This document shows, one piece after another, positions 44,208-55,851 of a DNA stretch of 64,000 nucleotides. Source of the DNA: Coleophoma eucalyptorum (Eukaryota; Ascomycota; Leotiomycetes; Helotiales; Dermateaceae); assembly GCA_026120035.1 (NCBI GenBank), contig JALRME010000001.1:3175909-3239908 (forward strand). The letters run 5' to 3'. Under the pieces are notes generated by a model that did no database searches, was not told the DNA's origin, and worked only from the letters and a program-made list of their open reading frames with translations. Numbering within the stretch: position 1 is the first letter of the stretch; each line of letters opens with the position of its first letter. A program made the position numbers and the translations under genes.

Positions 44208-44771
44208 CTGGTGCATGATAGGGGTTTAATCGCAATAGGCAATTCGGCGTTTATGGTTTTGGTTCGGGATTCTGGTAGCGTGGCGTTGGGGAACCAGCAT
44301 ATGCTAAAACTTGTAGAGTATGTTTATTAATGATACAATTGTTAGGATGCACCAATTGCCTGTGAAGCGGAGTCCAACCAGGATGCGAGGATTGTATTTT
44401 CATTCTCTACCTAGAGTCAGACCCTTGGTGGTTTCTAACACCCTCTCCACCTGCTTCACGCCGTATCAAAGAACTCAGTAAACGCCAGCCAGACATGCAT
44501 GTAAATCCTAAGATAGGACGAAATCTAGAACTGCCCCTTTCATTTCTCATCATATTCACAAAGGATTAACTCTCATACCACGAATGCACAAGATCCTCCT
44601 ATCTGATGTCTCGCTTCCACCATATACATTCTCCAGGTTTTTGATTGATCATATTTCGGATCTCTCAACTCGCAGAGATTGTTAACCACAAGTTGTATTG
44701 GGAGCGCGAAGACTGAGCAGAGGCTGTATTCGTAGACGTCGATACATAGATGAAAGGATCTGAGCGTCGGC
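44208..44771. other. Convergent intergenic region
   Basis: 564 bp between the elongin A and NEDD8 3' ends; presumed 3' UTRs. Nothing else recognised. Confidence 0.45.
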
Positions 44772-45231
44772 TTAGGCGCCACCACGAAGTGCAAGGACAA
44801 GATGGAGAGTCGCGCCACCTTCAAGATTATATTCAGCAGCCGTCATGTTATCCGCCCTGCAATTAAAACGTTAGCCAGGGCCAGGCCAAAGTCGTGGATA
44901 AGGTTGAGAGTTTAAAGCAAAATATCATGCAGGGGGGAGGGGTACGTGGGGTAAATCCTAGAAGTCGTTCGTACATTTGCTTTCCTCCGAAGATGAGACG
45001 TTGCTGTACAGGCGGGATACCCTCTTTCTCCTCAACCTTCTCCTTGATTGTCTGGACCTATTTTGAAGAATGGTTAACGTTCCGTTTCCATAGGCGCTAT
45101 GCAGAACGTGACACACCTTGTAATCACTCTCGATATCCAGTTCGATTTCCTTGCCGGTCAGCGTACGGACTCTATACGTTTGTTAGTACAGGCTTGCGCG
45201 TTAAATAAGGTGACCCTTACTTGATCAACAT
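44772..45231 (-). CDS. RUB1: Ubiquitin-like modifier NEDD8/Rub1
   Basis: Four small exons, 45231-45221 (11 nt), 45171-45117, 45057-44975 and 44856-44772, with introns of 49, 59 and 118 nt, give 77 residues. The protein is [20 protein letters not shown], then [40 protein letters not shown] and a C-terminus ALRGGA. The single Ala after the diglycine is removed by a C-terminal hydrolase. Ala at position 72 (ALRGG rather than RLRGG) is the hallmark separating NEDD8 from ubiquitin. Attached to cullins, it activates the ligases to which F-box proteins belong. It is invisible as one long frame because every exon is short. Confidence 0.95.
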
Positions 45232-45681
45232 CTTGTCGGATTCTTGAGAGACTCTGCGTTCGTAGAGGATTTCGTATGATGTCGTGAGGCAACGGAGGTG
45301 AAGGCGAAGGGCGATAGGCAACTGAGTGCTTGGGGACAAGGCTGCAAATCCTCGGCTGGAAAAATATGGTAGCCGGCGGCCGAATAATCTCAGGCGATTT
45401 GCGGCGTCGAATCAGTGCAGTGATTATTGATGTAAGAGATATTGAATTTGAAATCACAAGGTAGATAGGTGACATTTCAATGAGCTTTTGGCCAGAAACA
45501 CGAGGAATGTCTATCATGACAGAGTGTCTGTCCATCATCATACCACAATACAAGCTGATCACGTTAGGGAAGTGAGGATTCTTAGGATCATGCCCTTTAA
45601 ACATAAAAATACATGCTACCGCTTTCTTTAGTACAGTGGAGAGGGTCTCATCCTTTTAGTGAACGCCAAATGTCCCAGGGA
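45232..45681. other. Intergenic PHB2/NEDD8
   Basis: 450 bp that should hold the NEDD8 promoter and the PHB2 3' UTR. A 148-codon frame crosses it (45604-45158) but runs into the NEDD8 exons and has no family signature. Confidence 0.5.
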
Positions 45682-46706
45682 TTACTTCTTGTTTTTGTCC
45701 TCAAATCCCTCCGCGACATTAAGTCCTAAACCTTCCGAGTCCAGGTACAGCTTATTCCGTCCACCGGCTTCTTGTAAGATGGTGGCAATTGCTCGTGCGT
45801 TTTCGATTCTCTTCAAGTCAACATATGATCGACTCTTCTTGATAGCATCACCGATCAGTTCAGCTGATCGGGCTTCTCCCTGTGCGCGAACAACCATGGC
45901 TTGCTTTTCTTGGCGGGCCTTGTCAACAACAAAGGCAGCACGTTGTGCTTCTTGTTGGGCGACCTGCTTGGCTTCAACGGCAGCAGTGAACTCGGGAGAA
46001 AATGCAAGGTGCTGTAAGATAGTAAGCAAGTGTGCTGGAGAGGAAAGCTGGGGTTTACATACGGTCAAAGAAACATCATCCAACATGATATTGAATCGGG
46101 ACGCTCGCTTTGACAAATTATCTCGGACGAGTCTGGCAACATTTTCACGTTGCGTAATAAGCTGACTGGCATTAAATTGTGCAACGACACTCTTCAGGAC
46201 TTCGTTAACGATTGATGGTAGGACGCGCTCATCGTAATCCGTGCCGAGAGTCCGGTATATTTGAGGTAGCGCATCAACTCTAGGTCTTGACAAGACACGG
46301 CAAGTGATATTAACCATTTGTAAATCTTTCGTGCCAGTAAGAGATGCAACATTGCGTGGCTTCGCTCGAACATCGTAGTCTATGGGTGTCTCGAACCATG
46401 GGATCTTGAAATGCGTTCCTACAGTATGATCAGTTTGTCTCCTTCAAGCCAAAGCTACCAAGCTGGTATTTGTCCCTTACCTTCCGAGTAAATCTCTTTG
46501 CTTACACCACCCAGTCTGGTATATTTGATAGCTCTATGACCTCCGTCAACGTTGAAGAGAGCATTATTTCCAACCACAACAGCTCCTCCTAGCAGAAGTA
46601 AACCGGCAGCACCTCCGGCCATTCCTTTTGGTGATGGTCCGCCTCTTCTTCCACCCTGCTGGGCCATTTGCGCCAGTTTCTTCCATGCTTCCTGAGGGTT
46701 CGACAT
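45682..46706 (-). CDS. PHB2: Prohibitin-2
   Basis: Exons 46706-46481, 46418-46063 and 46011-45682 encode 303 residues. Prohibitins form ring complexes in the inner mitochondrial membrane that support respiratory assembly and the m-AAA protease. After a short N-terminus comes a membrane anchor (about 32-50, GGAAGLLLLGGAVVVGNNAL), then FNVDGGHRAIKYTRLGGV, GTHFKIPWFETPIDYDVRAK, the SPFH domain (VNITCRVLSRPRVDALPQIY) and the long C-terminal helix (AFVVDKARQEKQAMVVRAQG). The second intron (46062-46012, 51 nt) contains no stop and is a multiple of three; splicing gives the conserved DDVSLT-HLAFSPEF. The start at 46706 fits the family better than an in-frame ATG at 46811. Confidence 0.94.
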
Positions 46707-47176
46707 CTTGATTCGAGTTCGGAGGTTGACTGTCGAAGCTGAGGTGTGAAGACAATGCCTGCTGATCAAGGACAAGCTGCAGAGGACTAGAGCATTTTCT
46801 CCGCAAACCAAAATTAAGCGCGCTAAGCGCAGCTACCCGTCGTCAAAGCTTCCACTCCGAAAACAAATCTGCGCTGTCAAGGATTCAAGGAGTCAAGACG
46901 TCACGTCGCGCGCTTTCGGTGAGAAGTTCGAGTTGAGAGTCTACAGTCTACAGTCTCAGTCTGCAGTGGTCAAGGGATTGGAAGTCAGAACTTAGAATAG
47001 CCAGAACACACTTTATCTCAAAGACATTCTGTGCCATTCATTTCTCCAAACCTTCGTGAACGGTGATAGATCAGGCAAAAGTGATCACGATCAAGGATCT
47101 GTTCCAATCACTTTGTGACTTCTATTGTGCCTCCGAATTGGATAGTAGGAGCTGCTGCTCCAGTTGAGAAGCAAAT
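46707..47176. other. Divergent promoter PHB2/CstF-64
   Basis: 470 bp between divergent ATGs. It contains TCACGTCGCGCGC (about 46908) and short tandem CTACAGT repeats near 46941-46953. Confidence 0.45.
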
Positions 47177-48289
47177 ATGTCGACGAAGACGCCCTCGAAG
47201 TCGGTGTTTGTTGGTAATATTCCATATGGTACGTCCTGATGCACAGCGCAACTGCAAACACATATTAATCATGCGCGCAGGTCTCACCGAGGAACAGATC
47301 ATCGACATATTCAGCAGCGCCGGCAAGGTCGTTTCTTTCCGCTTGGTTTACGATCGCGAGACTGGAAGGCCGAAGGGGTTTGGTTTTGCAGAATACCCAG
47401 ACTCAGGTTCGTCAGGAACATAAGTCAAGTGCACTGGGCACCAGAAGCTAACACGACTTCATTTTCAGATTCTGCAGCATCTGCAGTACGAAACCTCAAC
47501 GACTTTGAAATTATGAATAGAAAGCTACGCGTCGATTTTTCGAATGACGGCGGCGACGACGACAATGTAAGTTTGATCTTTTTAAAGCTTTCTCAAGACT
47601 GTCGCTGACAAGCCTTTCAGCAAACAGCACCAACAAGCTATCAAGCACCACTCCCTACAAATGGAAACTATCCACCACCGCCGGCAATGAGTGCTTCTTC
47701 AAACTCTTCCATCCCAGCTCTCCCAACTGGTGTGGATCTCCCACCTGGGCTTACCTGTCCTGATGCCATATCACGCACTCTAGCGACTCTTCCTCCGGCA
47801 CAACTTCTCGACGTCCTCTCACAGATGAAAACGCTCACATCTGCTGATCCTGCTAAGGCTACTGAGCTCCTTAATCAAGCTCCACAACTTTCCTACGCCA
47901 TATTTCAAGCTCTCCTTCTTATGGGTCTCGTTTCAACGGAGGCACTTTCTTCTGTGGTGGAAGCTGCCGCAGCTGCACCAACTCCCGCACCACAGCCAGC
48001 CTATGCGATTCCTCCACCAGGGTCGTTCTCTGCAGGCTTTCCACCTCCACCTCCACACATGTCTGGTCAGCTTGGAGCTCAGATTGGTACCCCTCCTCCA
48101 AATTATGGACAAGCCTACCCACCTCCGCCTCCACAACGAGCACCTTCTGCTGCAACTCCCCAACCAGCTCTTTCTGAGACTGATGCACTTATGCAACAGG
48201 TTCTTGCCATGCCACAAGAGCTTATCGATAGTCTGCCGCCCGCTGAGAGAGCACAACTACTTGCCTTGAGAGCTCAATTTGGAAGGTAA
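47177..48289 (+). CDS. RNA15: Cleavage stimulation factor CstF-64 / Rna15
   Basis: Exons 47177-47228, 47281-47406, 47469-47566 and 47621-48289 give 314 residues. The protein binds GU/U-rich RNA downstream of the poly(A) site in mRNA 3'-end formation. The RRM is at about 8-86: RNP2 VFVGNI, the helix TEEQIIDIFSSAGKV, RNP1 KGFGFAEY and KLRVDF. A hinge domain for CstF-77/Rna14 follows at about 125-190 (DAISRTLATLPPAQLLDVLS, then ATELLNQAPQLSYAIFQALL). Then comes a Pro-rich spacer and the C-terminal three-helix domain (about 280-314, MQQVLAMPQELIDSLPPAER). The order matches the family. The Pro-rich part is shorter than in animals. Confidence 0.94.
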
Positions 48290-48973
48290 ACCCAGTTCGT
48301 CTTCTTGTATTATATGGCGGGGATTATCAATGGGTTCTTCGTCCAGGTGTTGTGGTCTGCATTATGGAAAAGAAAACGGCGTTCTTATTGGGTGGCCTCA
48401 TGAAAAGACCATTTCCGGGTTTGGTCTCTTTGCTATTTCAACGTACCCTGAGAATCACAGGAAGTTTGAAATTAGAAACCTAGATAATGATTGATAATGA
48501 AAAACTTTGAATTATCATCGAACCAAACACTCTTGTTTTTGTTCCTTAACTCGAGATTGTGTCCGAGCTCCTTCACTAAATAAGTATTGGTTGTATAGTG
48601 GTGCTCCTGGTGGTGAGAACTCAAGAAATTACCTGGATATTTGGTTGGCCAGCTTGCTATATGGACTGAAAATAACAAAGCTACTAGGTGCTATAATGTT
48701 GAACTTCAAATTCCTACAGTTATGCACGAATTCAATATAATCTACTTTTGGTGGAGTGTCTACTATGTCTCTTAGTGCTACCTCCTTCATGTAGGCGGTG
48801 TAAGATTACAAGCCGCGAACAGTTAAAATCTTTATCTTATCGGCGGTTTCTGCCGCCATCACAATTTTTCATTTAATCCCCGCGAATCCTCCGCATTCGA
48901 TTTCAATTTGACTCTTACCCGACTTCCCCCATTGCATTTTAGACATATCAAGTCGCTGAACTTTCACACAACC
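48290..48973. other. Intergenic CstF-64/ADE2
   Basis: 684 bp between tandem genes. Short frames are not protein-like. The ADE2 5' region is pyrimidine-rich just before the ATG. Confidence 0.45.
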
Positions 48974-50743
48974 ATGGATCGTACTGTTGGCTTGCTTGGT
49001 GGTGGGCAGTTGGGGCAGATGCTCTGCGAAGCTGCGAATCCCTTGGGAGTTAAAGTTGTCATCCTCGATGCTGAGAACTCTCCCGCAAAGCAAGTAAATG
49101 CAAAAGCCTCTCACATTACCGGATCCTTCACCGATCCCGAGAAGATCCGTGAGCTCGCGCGGCAATGCGACATTCTTACTGTCGAAATTGAGCACGTCGA
49201 TACACATGTCTTAGAGGAGATTGCCGAAGAGGGCGTCGAGATACAGGGAGCCGATGGCAAGATTACCAGAAAGAAGGTCCAAGTGCAACCCAATTGGAAG
49301 ACATTGAGGACAATACAGGACAAGTTTCTTCAGAAGGAGCATCTGACGAAGCACGGAGTTGAGACAGCAGTGTCCCAGGCTGTGGAAAGCGATGCGTCTA
49401 GTCTCGAAAGAATTGGCAAAGAGTTGGGCTTCCCATTTATGCTAAAAGCAAGAAAAGATGCGTATGATGGACGAGGAAACTTTCCTGTGATGTCAGCGGA
49501 AGATATTCCAGATGCGCTTGAAGCGTTAAAAGGACGAGGTCTCTATGCCGAAAAGTGGGCAAGCTTCAAGATGGAACTTGCCGTCATGGTTGTGAAGACT
49601 TCCGATAACACCCTTGCGTACCCTGCTGTTGAAACCATTCATCAAGACAGCATTTGCAAGTTAGTCTACTGCCCACCGCGAGGGATCTCTTCCCAATTGC
49701 AGGAAAGAGCGCAGGACCTCGCACGCAAAGCTGTTGGAAGCATGTGGGGAAATGGTGTCTTCGGCGTTGAGCTTTTCGTAATGGAGGACAACACAATTAT
49801 CTTGAATGAGATTGCACCAAGGCCTCATAACAGTGGGCACTACACGATCGAAGCATGCCCTACCATGTCTCAGTACAAGTCGCAATTACTTTCGATTCTC
49901 GACATCATGCCATCATTCCCTGGAAACAAAATCTCATCCCTCTCTCCCGCGACAATAATGTTGAATATCTTAGGTGGAGCTAGCAAATCCTCCCACAATG
50001 CCCTTGTGCAGAGTGCAGTGGCTACACCAAGCGCGGCTCTTCACATGTATGGCAAAGAATCCAAGCCGGCACGTAAGATTGGCCATATCACCTTAGTTGC
50101 TCAAACCATGGCCGAGGCAGAGAAAGCTATAAATCCTATGATTGCTTTAGCAGATGAGATGCGCTTGGAACGCCTTCCTGCAGCGCAAAGAATTGCGGCC
50201 AAAGCATCCTCTATGACCAAATCGGGTTTTAAATCCGAGTTGCAACCTCTTGTGGCAGTTACTATGGGGTCTGATTCTGATTTACCAGTTCTCAAGCCAG
50301 GTCTCGCACTTTTAGAAACGTTGGGAGTGCCATACTTCGTCACAATTACTTCAGCACATCGTACTCCGGCACGTATGACAGACTTCGCCGTCAATGCTGC
50401 ATCGAATGGGTTTAAAGTTATTATTGCCGCTGCAGGCGGAGCCGCTCATCTACCTGGCATGATCGCGGCTTCTACTGCACTTCCCGTCATTGGTGTGCCT
50501 GTGAAAGGCAGTACATTAGATGGTATGGATAGTCTTCTGAGTATTGTGCAGATGCCACGAGGTGTGCCAGTCGCAACCGTTGCCATCAACAACTCCATTA
50601 ATGCCGCTTTGCTTGCTGCGCGAATACTAGGATCAAGTGATGTCGTGCTAAGACAAAAGCTGGAAAGCTATGCCAAGGATATGGAGACCGAAGTATTGGG
50701 CAAGGCAGAGAGATTGGAGGGCGCAGGATGGGAAAAGTACTGA
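48974..50743 (+). CDS. ADE2: Phosphoribosylaminoimidazole carboxylase
   Basis: An intronless frame of 589 residues, the length typical of fungal ADE2. It carries out step six of purine synthesis (AIR to CAIR). The N-terminal PurK-like ATP-grasp part (about 1-400) shows VGLLGGGQLGQMLCEAANPL, the ATP-site stretch FPFMLKARKDAYDGRGNF, and NEIAPRPHNSGHYTIEAC. The C-terminal PurE-like mutase (about 425-585) shows VTMGSDSDLPVL, TSAHRTPARM and AAGGAAHLPGMIA. Loss of the enzyme gives red colonies in yeasts by pigment build-up. The ATG at 48974 lies in ACC ATG G, a good context. No oddity seen. Confidence 0.96.
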   Translation: MDRTVGLLGGGQLGQMLCEAANPLGVKVVILDAENSPAKQVNAKASHITGSFTDPEKIRELARQCDILTVEIEHVDTHVLEEIAEEGVEIQGADGKITRKKVQVQPNWKTLRTIQDKFLQKEHLTKHGVETAVSQAVESDASSLERIGKELGFPFMLKARKDAYDGRGNFPVMSAEDIPDALEALKGRGLYAEKWASFKMELAVMVVKTSDNTLAYPAVETIHQDSICKLVYCPPRGISSQLQERAQDLARKAVGSMWGNGVFGVELFVMEDNTIILNEIAPRPHNSGHYTIEACPTMSQYKSQLLSILDIMPSFPGNKISSLSPATIMLNILGGASKSSHNALVQSAVATPSAALHMYGKESKPARKIGHITLVAQTMAEAEKAINPMIALADEMRLERLPAAQRIAAKASSMTKSGFKSELQPLVAVTMGSDSDLPVLKPGLALLETLGVPYFVTITSAHRTPARMTDFAVNAASNGFKVIIAAAGGAAHLPGMIAASTALPVIGVPVKGSTLDGMDSLLSIVQMPRGVPVATVAINNSINAALLAARILGSSDVVLRQKLESYAKDMETEVLGKAERLEGAGWEKY

Positions 50744-52338
50744 TTCACTGAATAAATTTGAGTTCAACTATCAAGTTAGATATCAACTTAACAAGGCTAC
50801 ATTCTTGTCTCTGGTCAGTAGTTGTTTATTCATGGGTTTCATATGCATTGAATGCGCATCTATGGACGTGGGAAATCTGCACGCACTTTGAGTAAAGCGA
50901 GTAGGTTTCTTAACTTGGGCTTACTCGGTCAGCCAGCCAGGCATTTAGGTATACTCTAATGCTCGAAAACTGTCGGACATTAGATCCAGAAAGAGCCCAT
51001 TGAAGAGCCTGCATTTCCCGCTTTGAACTTGGCATGCATGAACTTGGCAGAAGAAAACAAAGAATCATGTCAGTTGTCAATGTTTAATGCCCACTGTGAG
51101 CTTAAGGTTCTTGTATGTTTACTTAATGTACAATTAGGTGTCACTTTCACCAGCCAGCGTATTCGCTGACGTCTTTATCATTGGAAAATATTATGACATT
51201 TTAGGAATTTTCAGCGTTGTCGTTTCGACCCTCTAAATCAATAGATTACCTTTGATCCATTTCAAATATTTGCGATGATGCTTCATTCCGAGATTCGAAT
51301 GACTGCCCAGGCCAGTCGGACCAAATACATGTACACATCCAGCTCAGTTCAAGCCCCCCAGTGGTACAACCCATGTAGACTTGTCATTCCCGACTAGCAG
51401 TTCAGCAAAACTGGGGTTTCCCTAGCTTATCGTATTCATTCCGATCATTCGCACACATTAGGCCGATACCTGGTTCGTTTAAAACACAGCAGCCTGTTTA
51501 AACTGCAACTCGGGTTCGGGTTTCTTGTACAACCGTGGTCATAAAGCTGCCAAGAGACTTTCTACCAAGAAGCGCTTCTTTGCACAGGAGAGAACTCAGT
51601 GCTTAGTTCGGTTCAAAAACGCTTTCGGGCAACGAATCTCAGCTTTTGTATCCTTTATACTTTCTTTGGCGTTTCGATTTGCATTTACCGCCGCGTACAC
51701 CACAAAGTTCGAAGACCAGAAACCCGCACGGGCAGTTAAGCGAGCGTCAAGCAATAAAGTCTCCTTAGATTCTGGGACGATGTGGGTTGTTTCGTCGATC
51801 ATATTCGTCCGGAAGAACTTGCTCATAAACTTAAATGGTCAATCTGGTTCAAGTACAGGCCACTATTCGTTCCTTGCGCTTCAAGTCGAGACGTTTCTCC
51901 ACCAAAGTCTCTTCCATAGTTGCAGTTCTACCATAAGCATGACCCGATGGATACGAAGGATGAAGTCCTTAGACGACGTGTTTCTAAGGGACATAACGTC
52001 CCAACTCTATTCGTGTACAATTGCTAGTAATAACGTTGCCAATCATGGTTTTACAGAACCTGACAGCCAGTTCCTTGCGATGCACTCGTAATTTTGATTT
52101 AGACTCTCACGAGCATGTTTCTGGGTGAAATATTAGCATGTTCCGAACTGCCATGACTACCTTCCAGAATTAGGTTATAAAACAGTGCGTGAAATGACAA
52201 GATTATAAGTACTTCGTCATAACTTATCCTTGAGGAATTATCTGCAGCTCCATCCTCTTCCTTATTATCTCAACTTATTTTCTAGCCAACCTCTTTATAT
52301 CTTATTGTTTTTTTTTAATATCTCTCAATCTTTTCAAA
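50744..52338. other. Intergenic, no supported gene
   Basis: 1.6 kb. A 188-codon frame at 51525-52091 begins at TTG, shows no family motif and has no matching splice structure; I do not call it. A T-rich stretch lies 20-50 bp before the next ATG. Confidence 0.45.
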
Positions 52339-53131
52339 ATGTATCTAAATTCTGTCATCAACATCGCTCTGGCGCTCTTTGTTGCATTTGTGGCTGCCGG
52401 CCCAGTCAAGCGACAGGAAGATAATCTCGTCTCTCGGGCAGCTTGTTCCGCTGCAATTACGAAGCTTGTAGACGGAATAAACTCGAACATCGTCGTGCAG
52501 AAGCAAGAGCAGAGCCAGACCACAGTCATCCAAAAGCAGCTCGCTGCTGGAAATGTTGACTCGTCAGACTTCCAAGACAACAAGAGTAAATTGGTTTCTA
52601 TTGTCAACCAAGGCATCTCGATCCGCGCCAACAACCAGAAGATAGCTCCAAGTGGTAATGGCGCTATCGCAGGACTTGCTACAGTATGTTTACCTCCTGA
52701 TATCTACACTGATAAGTTTACGGCTTAACAGGCACTGTGAGACTGACTGACTTAATTTCAGGTTGCCACTGCTCAAGCTGGAGAATTGAAATTAGTCCAA
52801 GGCCTCACAGGCGACCCAAAAACTGATAGCCCAAATTTGAGCAAGCTTCAAACTATGTTTTCTGGTGGAATCGTAAGTGGAAATTAAGAGTGATCACGAC
52901 ACAGCTACATTTGATTAATCAAATATTTCACAGACACAAAACCAAAAGAATGCTCAAGCTGTAAGCTTACCCTTTATTCTTACTCAAACTTTATAGACTG
53001 ACTTATTTTCAGGCTGCTGTTGGATGCACAGTTTCAAGGTTGGTTGAGATCATAGATAATACCTTGGCACTAGCAGTGCTATCGCGATGAAAGGCAGACA
53101 AGGCTAACTATAACATTACAGCTCTAATTAA
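52339..53131 (+). CDS. Small secreted two-cysteine protein
   Basis: Proposed exons 52339-52683, 52762-52872, 52934-52960 (27 nt), 53013-53038 and 53122-53131 give 172 residues. The signal peptide is residues 1-20 (INIALALFVAFVAAG), followed by a Kex2-type KR site at 24-25. The mature part is helical, Gln/Asn/Ser-rich (VVQKQEQSQTTVIQKQLAAG) and has one Cys near each end (AACSAA and VGCTVS), possibly a disulfide. Size, signal and dibasic site resemble fungal small secreted proteins, a class that includes effectors and wall proteins. The last intron (83 nt, donor GTTGGT) is uncertain; without it the frame would end at 53090 with a different tail. No named family is recognised. Confidence 0.7.
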
Positions 53132-53926
53132 TAGTCAGAGTTCTGATTTAGGCCTCTCAACGAAGAGTCCAATTATAAAGGATGAAAAGATGGGAAATGA
53201 GGGAAGAGGACGAAAAGTGAGACAAAGAATAACGGCATCGTAAAAGATTTCGAATAGATTATGAATTTAGCTGTATATATTACTTGCCACATATTGCTTT
53301 AGTTAAGGTGCAACATCGATTTCACGTGAACTAGTGGTTGTGACACAAGGTAATGATTGTTATAAAATTCTCCCTGAGCAATAAACAAAGAGACAGCTTT
53401 TCTGTTCGCAGTAAAGACAGAAAATGCCTTGCTTTTGCCATCCGTGGCTTGGGTTTTGTATCTTTGTCAAGTTCGTGATCGAATTTCCCTGAAGGCCTTC
53501 CCATCTCACGTTATTTCCGGGTCCTGCCCCGTGTGTGGGCAGATAATCTCATCTTAAAACTCTTGTAAACTCTCCAAATTTGGTAAAGAATAAAGCTTCC
53601 GTCTTTACATACCGAGAGAGTAGCTCGGCCGAACTGCTAATACCTTTAAATCTAGTGTCTTATCTAGCGGAGTGTCTATCCTGCACATTCGGAACCTCTT
53701 CCGATCGAATTACGTGGCTGGGAGAAAGGAGGCGTAGCCGAGCTGTTCAATAAGTCGCCAACAACCCATGTCAATCACGACAGCCATGGATGTCAGTATC
53801 AACTGATTGTTTGTATCCGAAAGTGCTAGAAAGTGGGAGAGGTTCATGAAAATCTTGCATACAATAGGGCAGAGACAATCTTCTTGAAATCTGATAAAGT
53901 ACTCAATTTACAATACTTGTTAAAAA
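53132..53926. other. Intergenic, no gene seen
   Basis: 795 bp. It should hold the 3' UTR of the secreted-protein gene and the promoter of the monooxygenase gene. No repeat or RNA gene was recognised. Confidence 0.45.
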
Positions 53927-55519
53927 ATGTCTGTAACTGAAGCAATAAAGGCAAGAGAGGAAGCCGGTCTGCGGTGGCTGTCGGAACCGAAACCTAGCAC
54001 ACCTGCTTCCTGGGTGGAAAGAGCAGCAGAGGCATCAGCGATACTTAAAATTGATGCTGTAGAACGCGACGAAGCTAGCAAGCCACCATATGCGGAGATC
54101 AAATTGTTGAAGGATGCTGGATTCGTGAACCTACTAGGGCCAAGAGAGTTTGGAGGAGGTGGTGAAACTTGGCAAACCAGCTACAAGGTCACGAAAGAGA
54201 TTGCTAAGGCTGATGGCAGTATTGGTCATTTGCTTGGGAACCATTATTCATGGTCAGTAGACTAATATGCTTGGAAGATCTGAGACTGCCAAAATATGAT
54301 CTGATCATTATTGCAGGTTTTGGAGCAGCCAGATATTGGGAACTCCGGGTCAGGCGAAGCAATGGCTGCAAGAATTCACTGAGGGAAACTATTATCTGGG
54401 CGGTGCTGTAAATCCTCGGAATGAGGATATGACTGCAGTCGAAGATGGTGATGAAGTTATCTTTAATGGCGATAAATTCTTCTCGACGGGTGAGTAACCA
54501 CAAACTATCCCACTGGAAACAGTATTTCAAAGATTTACCTAATTCAAATGTACAGGTGGAGTTATAAGTGACGTGACAGTCCTTGAAGGGGTTCTACAAG
54601 GCTCCGACAATCTTCATGCATTTGCTTTCGTCAAAACGGACCATCCTGGAATCTCTTTTAAAGGTGACTGGAATGTAATTGGCCAGAAATTAACAGTATT
54701 CCCACCGTCAATTTTAGGATATAGTTCAATACTGAGTTAATGGTTTAGGAATCTGGCGGATGTGTTATCAAAGATGTACGCGTGCCTTGGAGCCAGATAG
54801 CTGGATTTGTCGACAAGAAATTGACGGCTAGAGATGCATATCATGATTTCATCTTGCCACCAGTACAGTTGCAGTTCGCAGCCGTTCACGTAGGCGTCGG
54901 GATCGGTGCGATTGAGACAGCAGCCGAATATACGAGATCAATCACTCGTGCTTGGCCTTATGGGGGAGACAATAAAGCAAAAGCGGTTGAGGAATGGGTA
55001 ATTATCTCACAAGAAACACATGTATGTGCTTAGATTTGCTAAAATCAACGCAGTATATCCTTGAAGGCTATGGCCGACTGCAGACAAAGCTTTGGGCAGC
55101 ACAGGCACTTCTTGACCAGACTGCCGAGAGAATCTCAAAGATTATCCATGCACCAAGAAATGAGCTTACACAGCAAGCTAGAGGTGAAATAGCAGTTCGT
55201 AAGTGCAATACTTGACGCTTATCAATATTGTTTTGTTAACATAGATGCAGAGGTTGCAGCAACAAAAGCGAACGCTATTGAGGTTTCTCTGGAAGTAAGC
55301 ACTAAAATATTTGAACTTGTTGGAGCTAGAGGGAGTTTGAAAAAATATGGTTTCGATAGATTTTGGAGAAATACAAGAGGTATGTTATGCAGAGCTTGCT
55401 TTCACACGGGCTAACCAGGCACAGTACACAGCTTGCATGATCCACCATCTTACAAGTTTCGAGAAGTTGGGGTCTGGAGTTTGCTCCACGAAGTTCCCGA
55501 ACCCTCTTGGTATACTTAG
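53927..55519 (+). CDS. Acyl-CoA-dehydrogenase-fold flavin monooxygenase (DszC/SfnC-like)
   Basis: Seven exons (53927-54252, 54317-54489, 54556-54695, 54749-54997, 55054-55198, 55245-55379, 55419-55519) give 422 residues, close to bacterial DszC (417). The fold is the acyl-CoA dehydrogenase type: a helical N-terminus with EIKLLKDAGFVNLLGPREFG, the ADGSIGHLLGNHYSWFWSSQ helix, beta domain with FSTGG and ESGGCVIKDVRVPW, and a C-terminal helical part with YGFDRFWRNTRGTVHSLHDP. The last motif (LHDP) and lack of a catalytic Glu point to the FMNH2-dependent monooxygenase branch rather than a dehydrogenase. That branch oxidises organosulfur compounds, amines or other small substrates; here the substrate is unknown. 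The last intron is only 39 nt but keeps the conserved C-terminus. Confidence 0.85.
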
Positions 55520-55851
55520 ATCGTTTCTTCAAATTCTCCAAGTTCAGATAGAATTTACTCCTGTGGTTTTAGTGTGGAGCCTTATAGAGAATTTCAGCCA
55601 TCATTGTGCCTTCCCCATTAGATGCCATAATTTATGGATTTCTTGAATGAAACCAGGCGTGATAAAAGTCATAAAACGATATATTGACAGTTTTAAAGTC
55701 TTCTCTAGCTATATTTAAGTACTCGTCATGATCCTTCTTCGGTATCAAGGTCTCTCAAATGCAATCATTAGATATTCTAGCGATCCAGCAGCCCCAACAC
55801 CAAGTAACTATAAAATGTGTTCCAAAGCAATTTGTGTAATGCGGGAAAGTT
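55520..55851. other. Convergent intergenic region
   Basis: 332 bp between the monooxygenase and permease 3' ends. Presumed UTRs only. Confidence 0.45.

Noticed and set aside
45158..45604. 148-codon minus-strand frame overlapping NEDD8
   Set aside because: It runs through the NEDD8 promoter and first exon in another frame; no family signature.
51525..52091. 188-codon plus-strand frame
   Set aside because: Starts at TTG, has mixed basic/Ser composition and no recognisable domain; may be a chance frame or a decayed gene.
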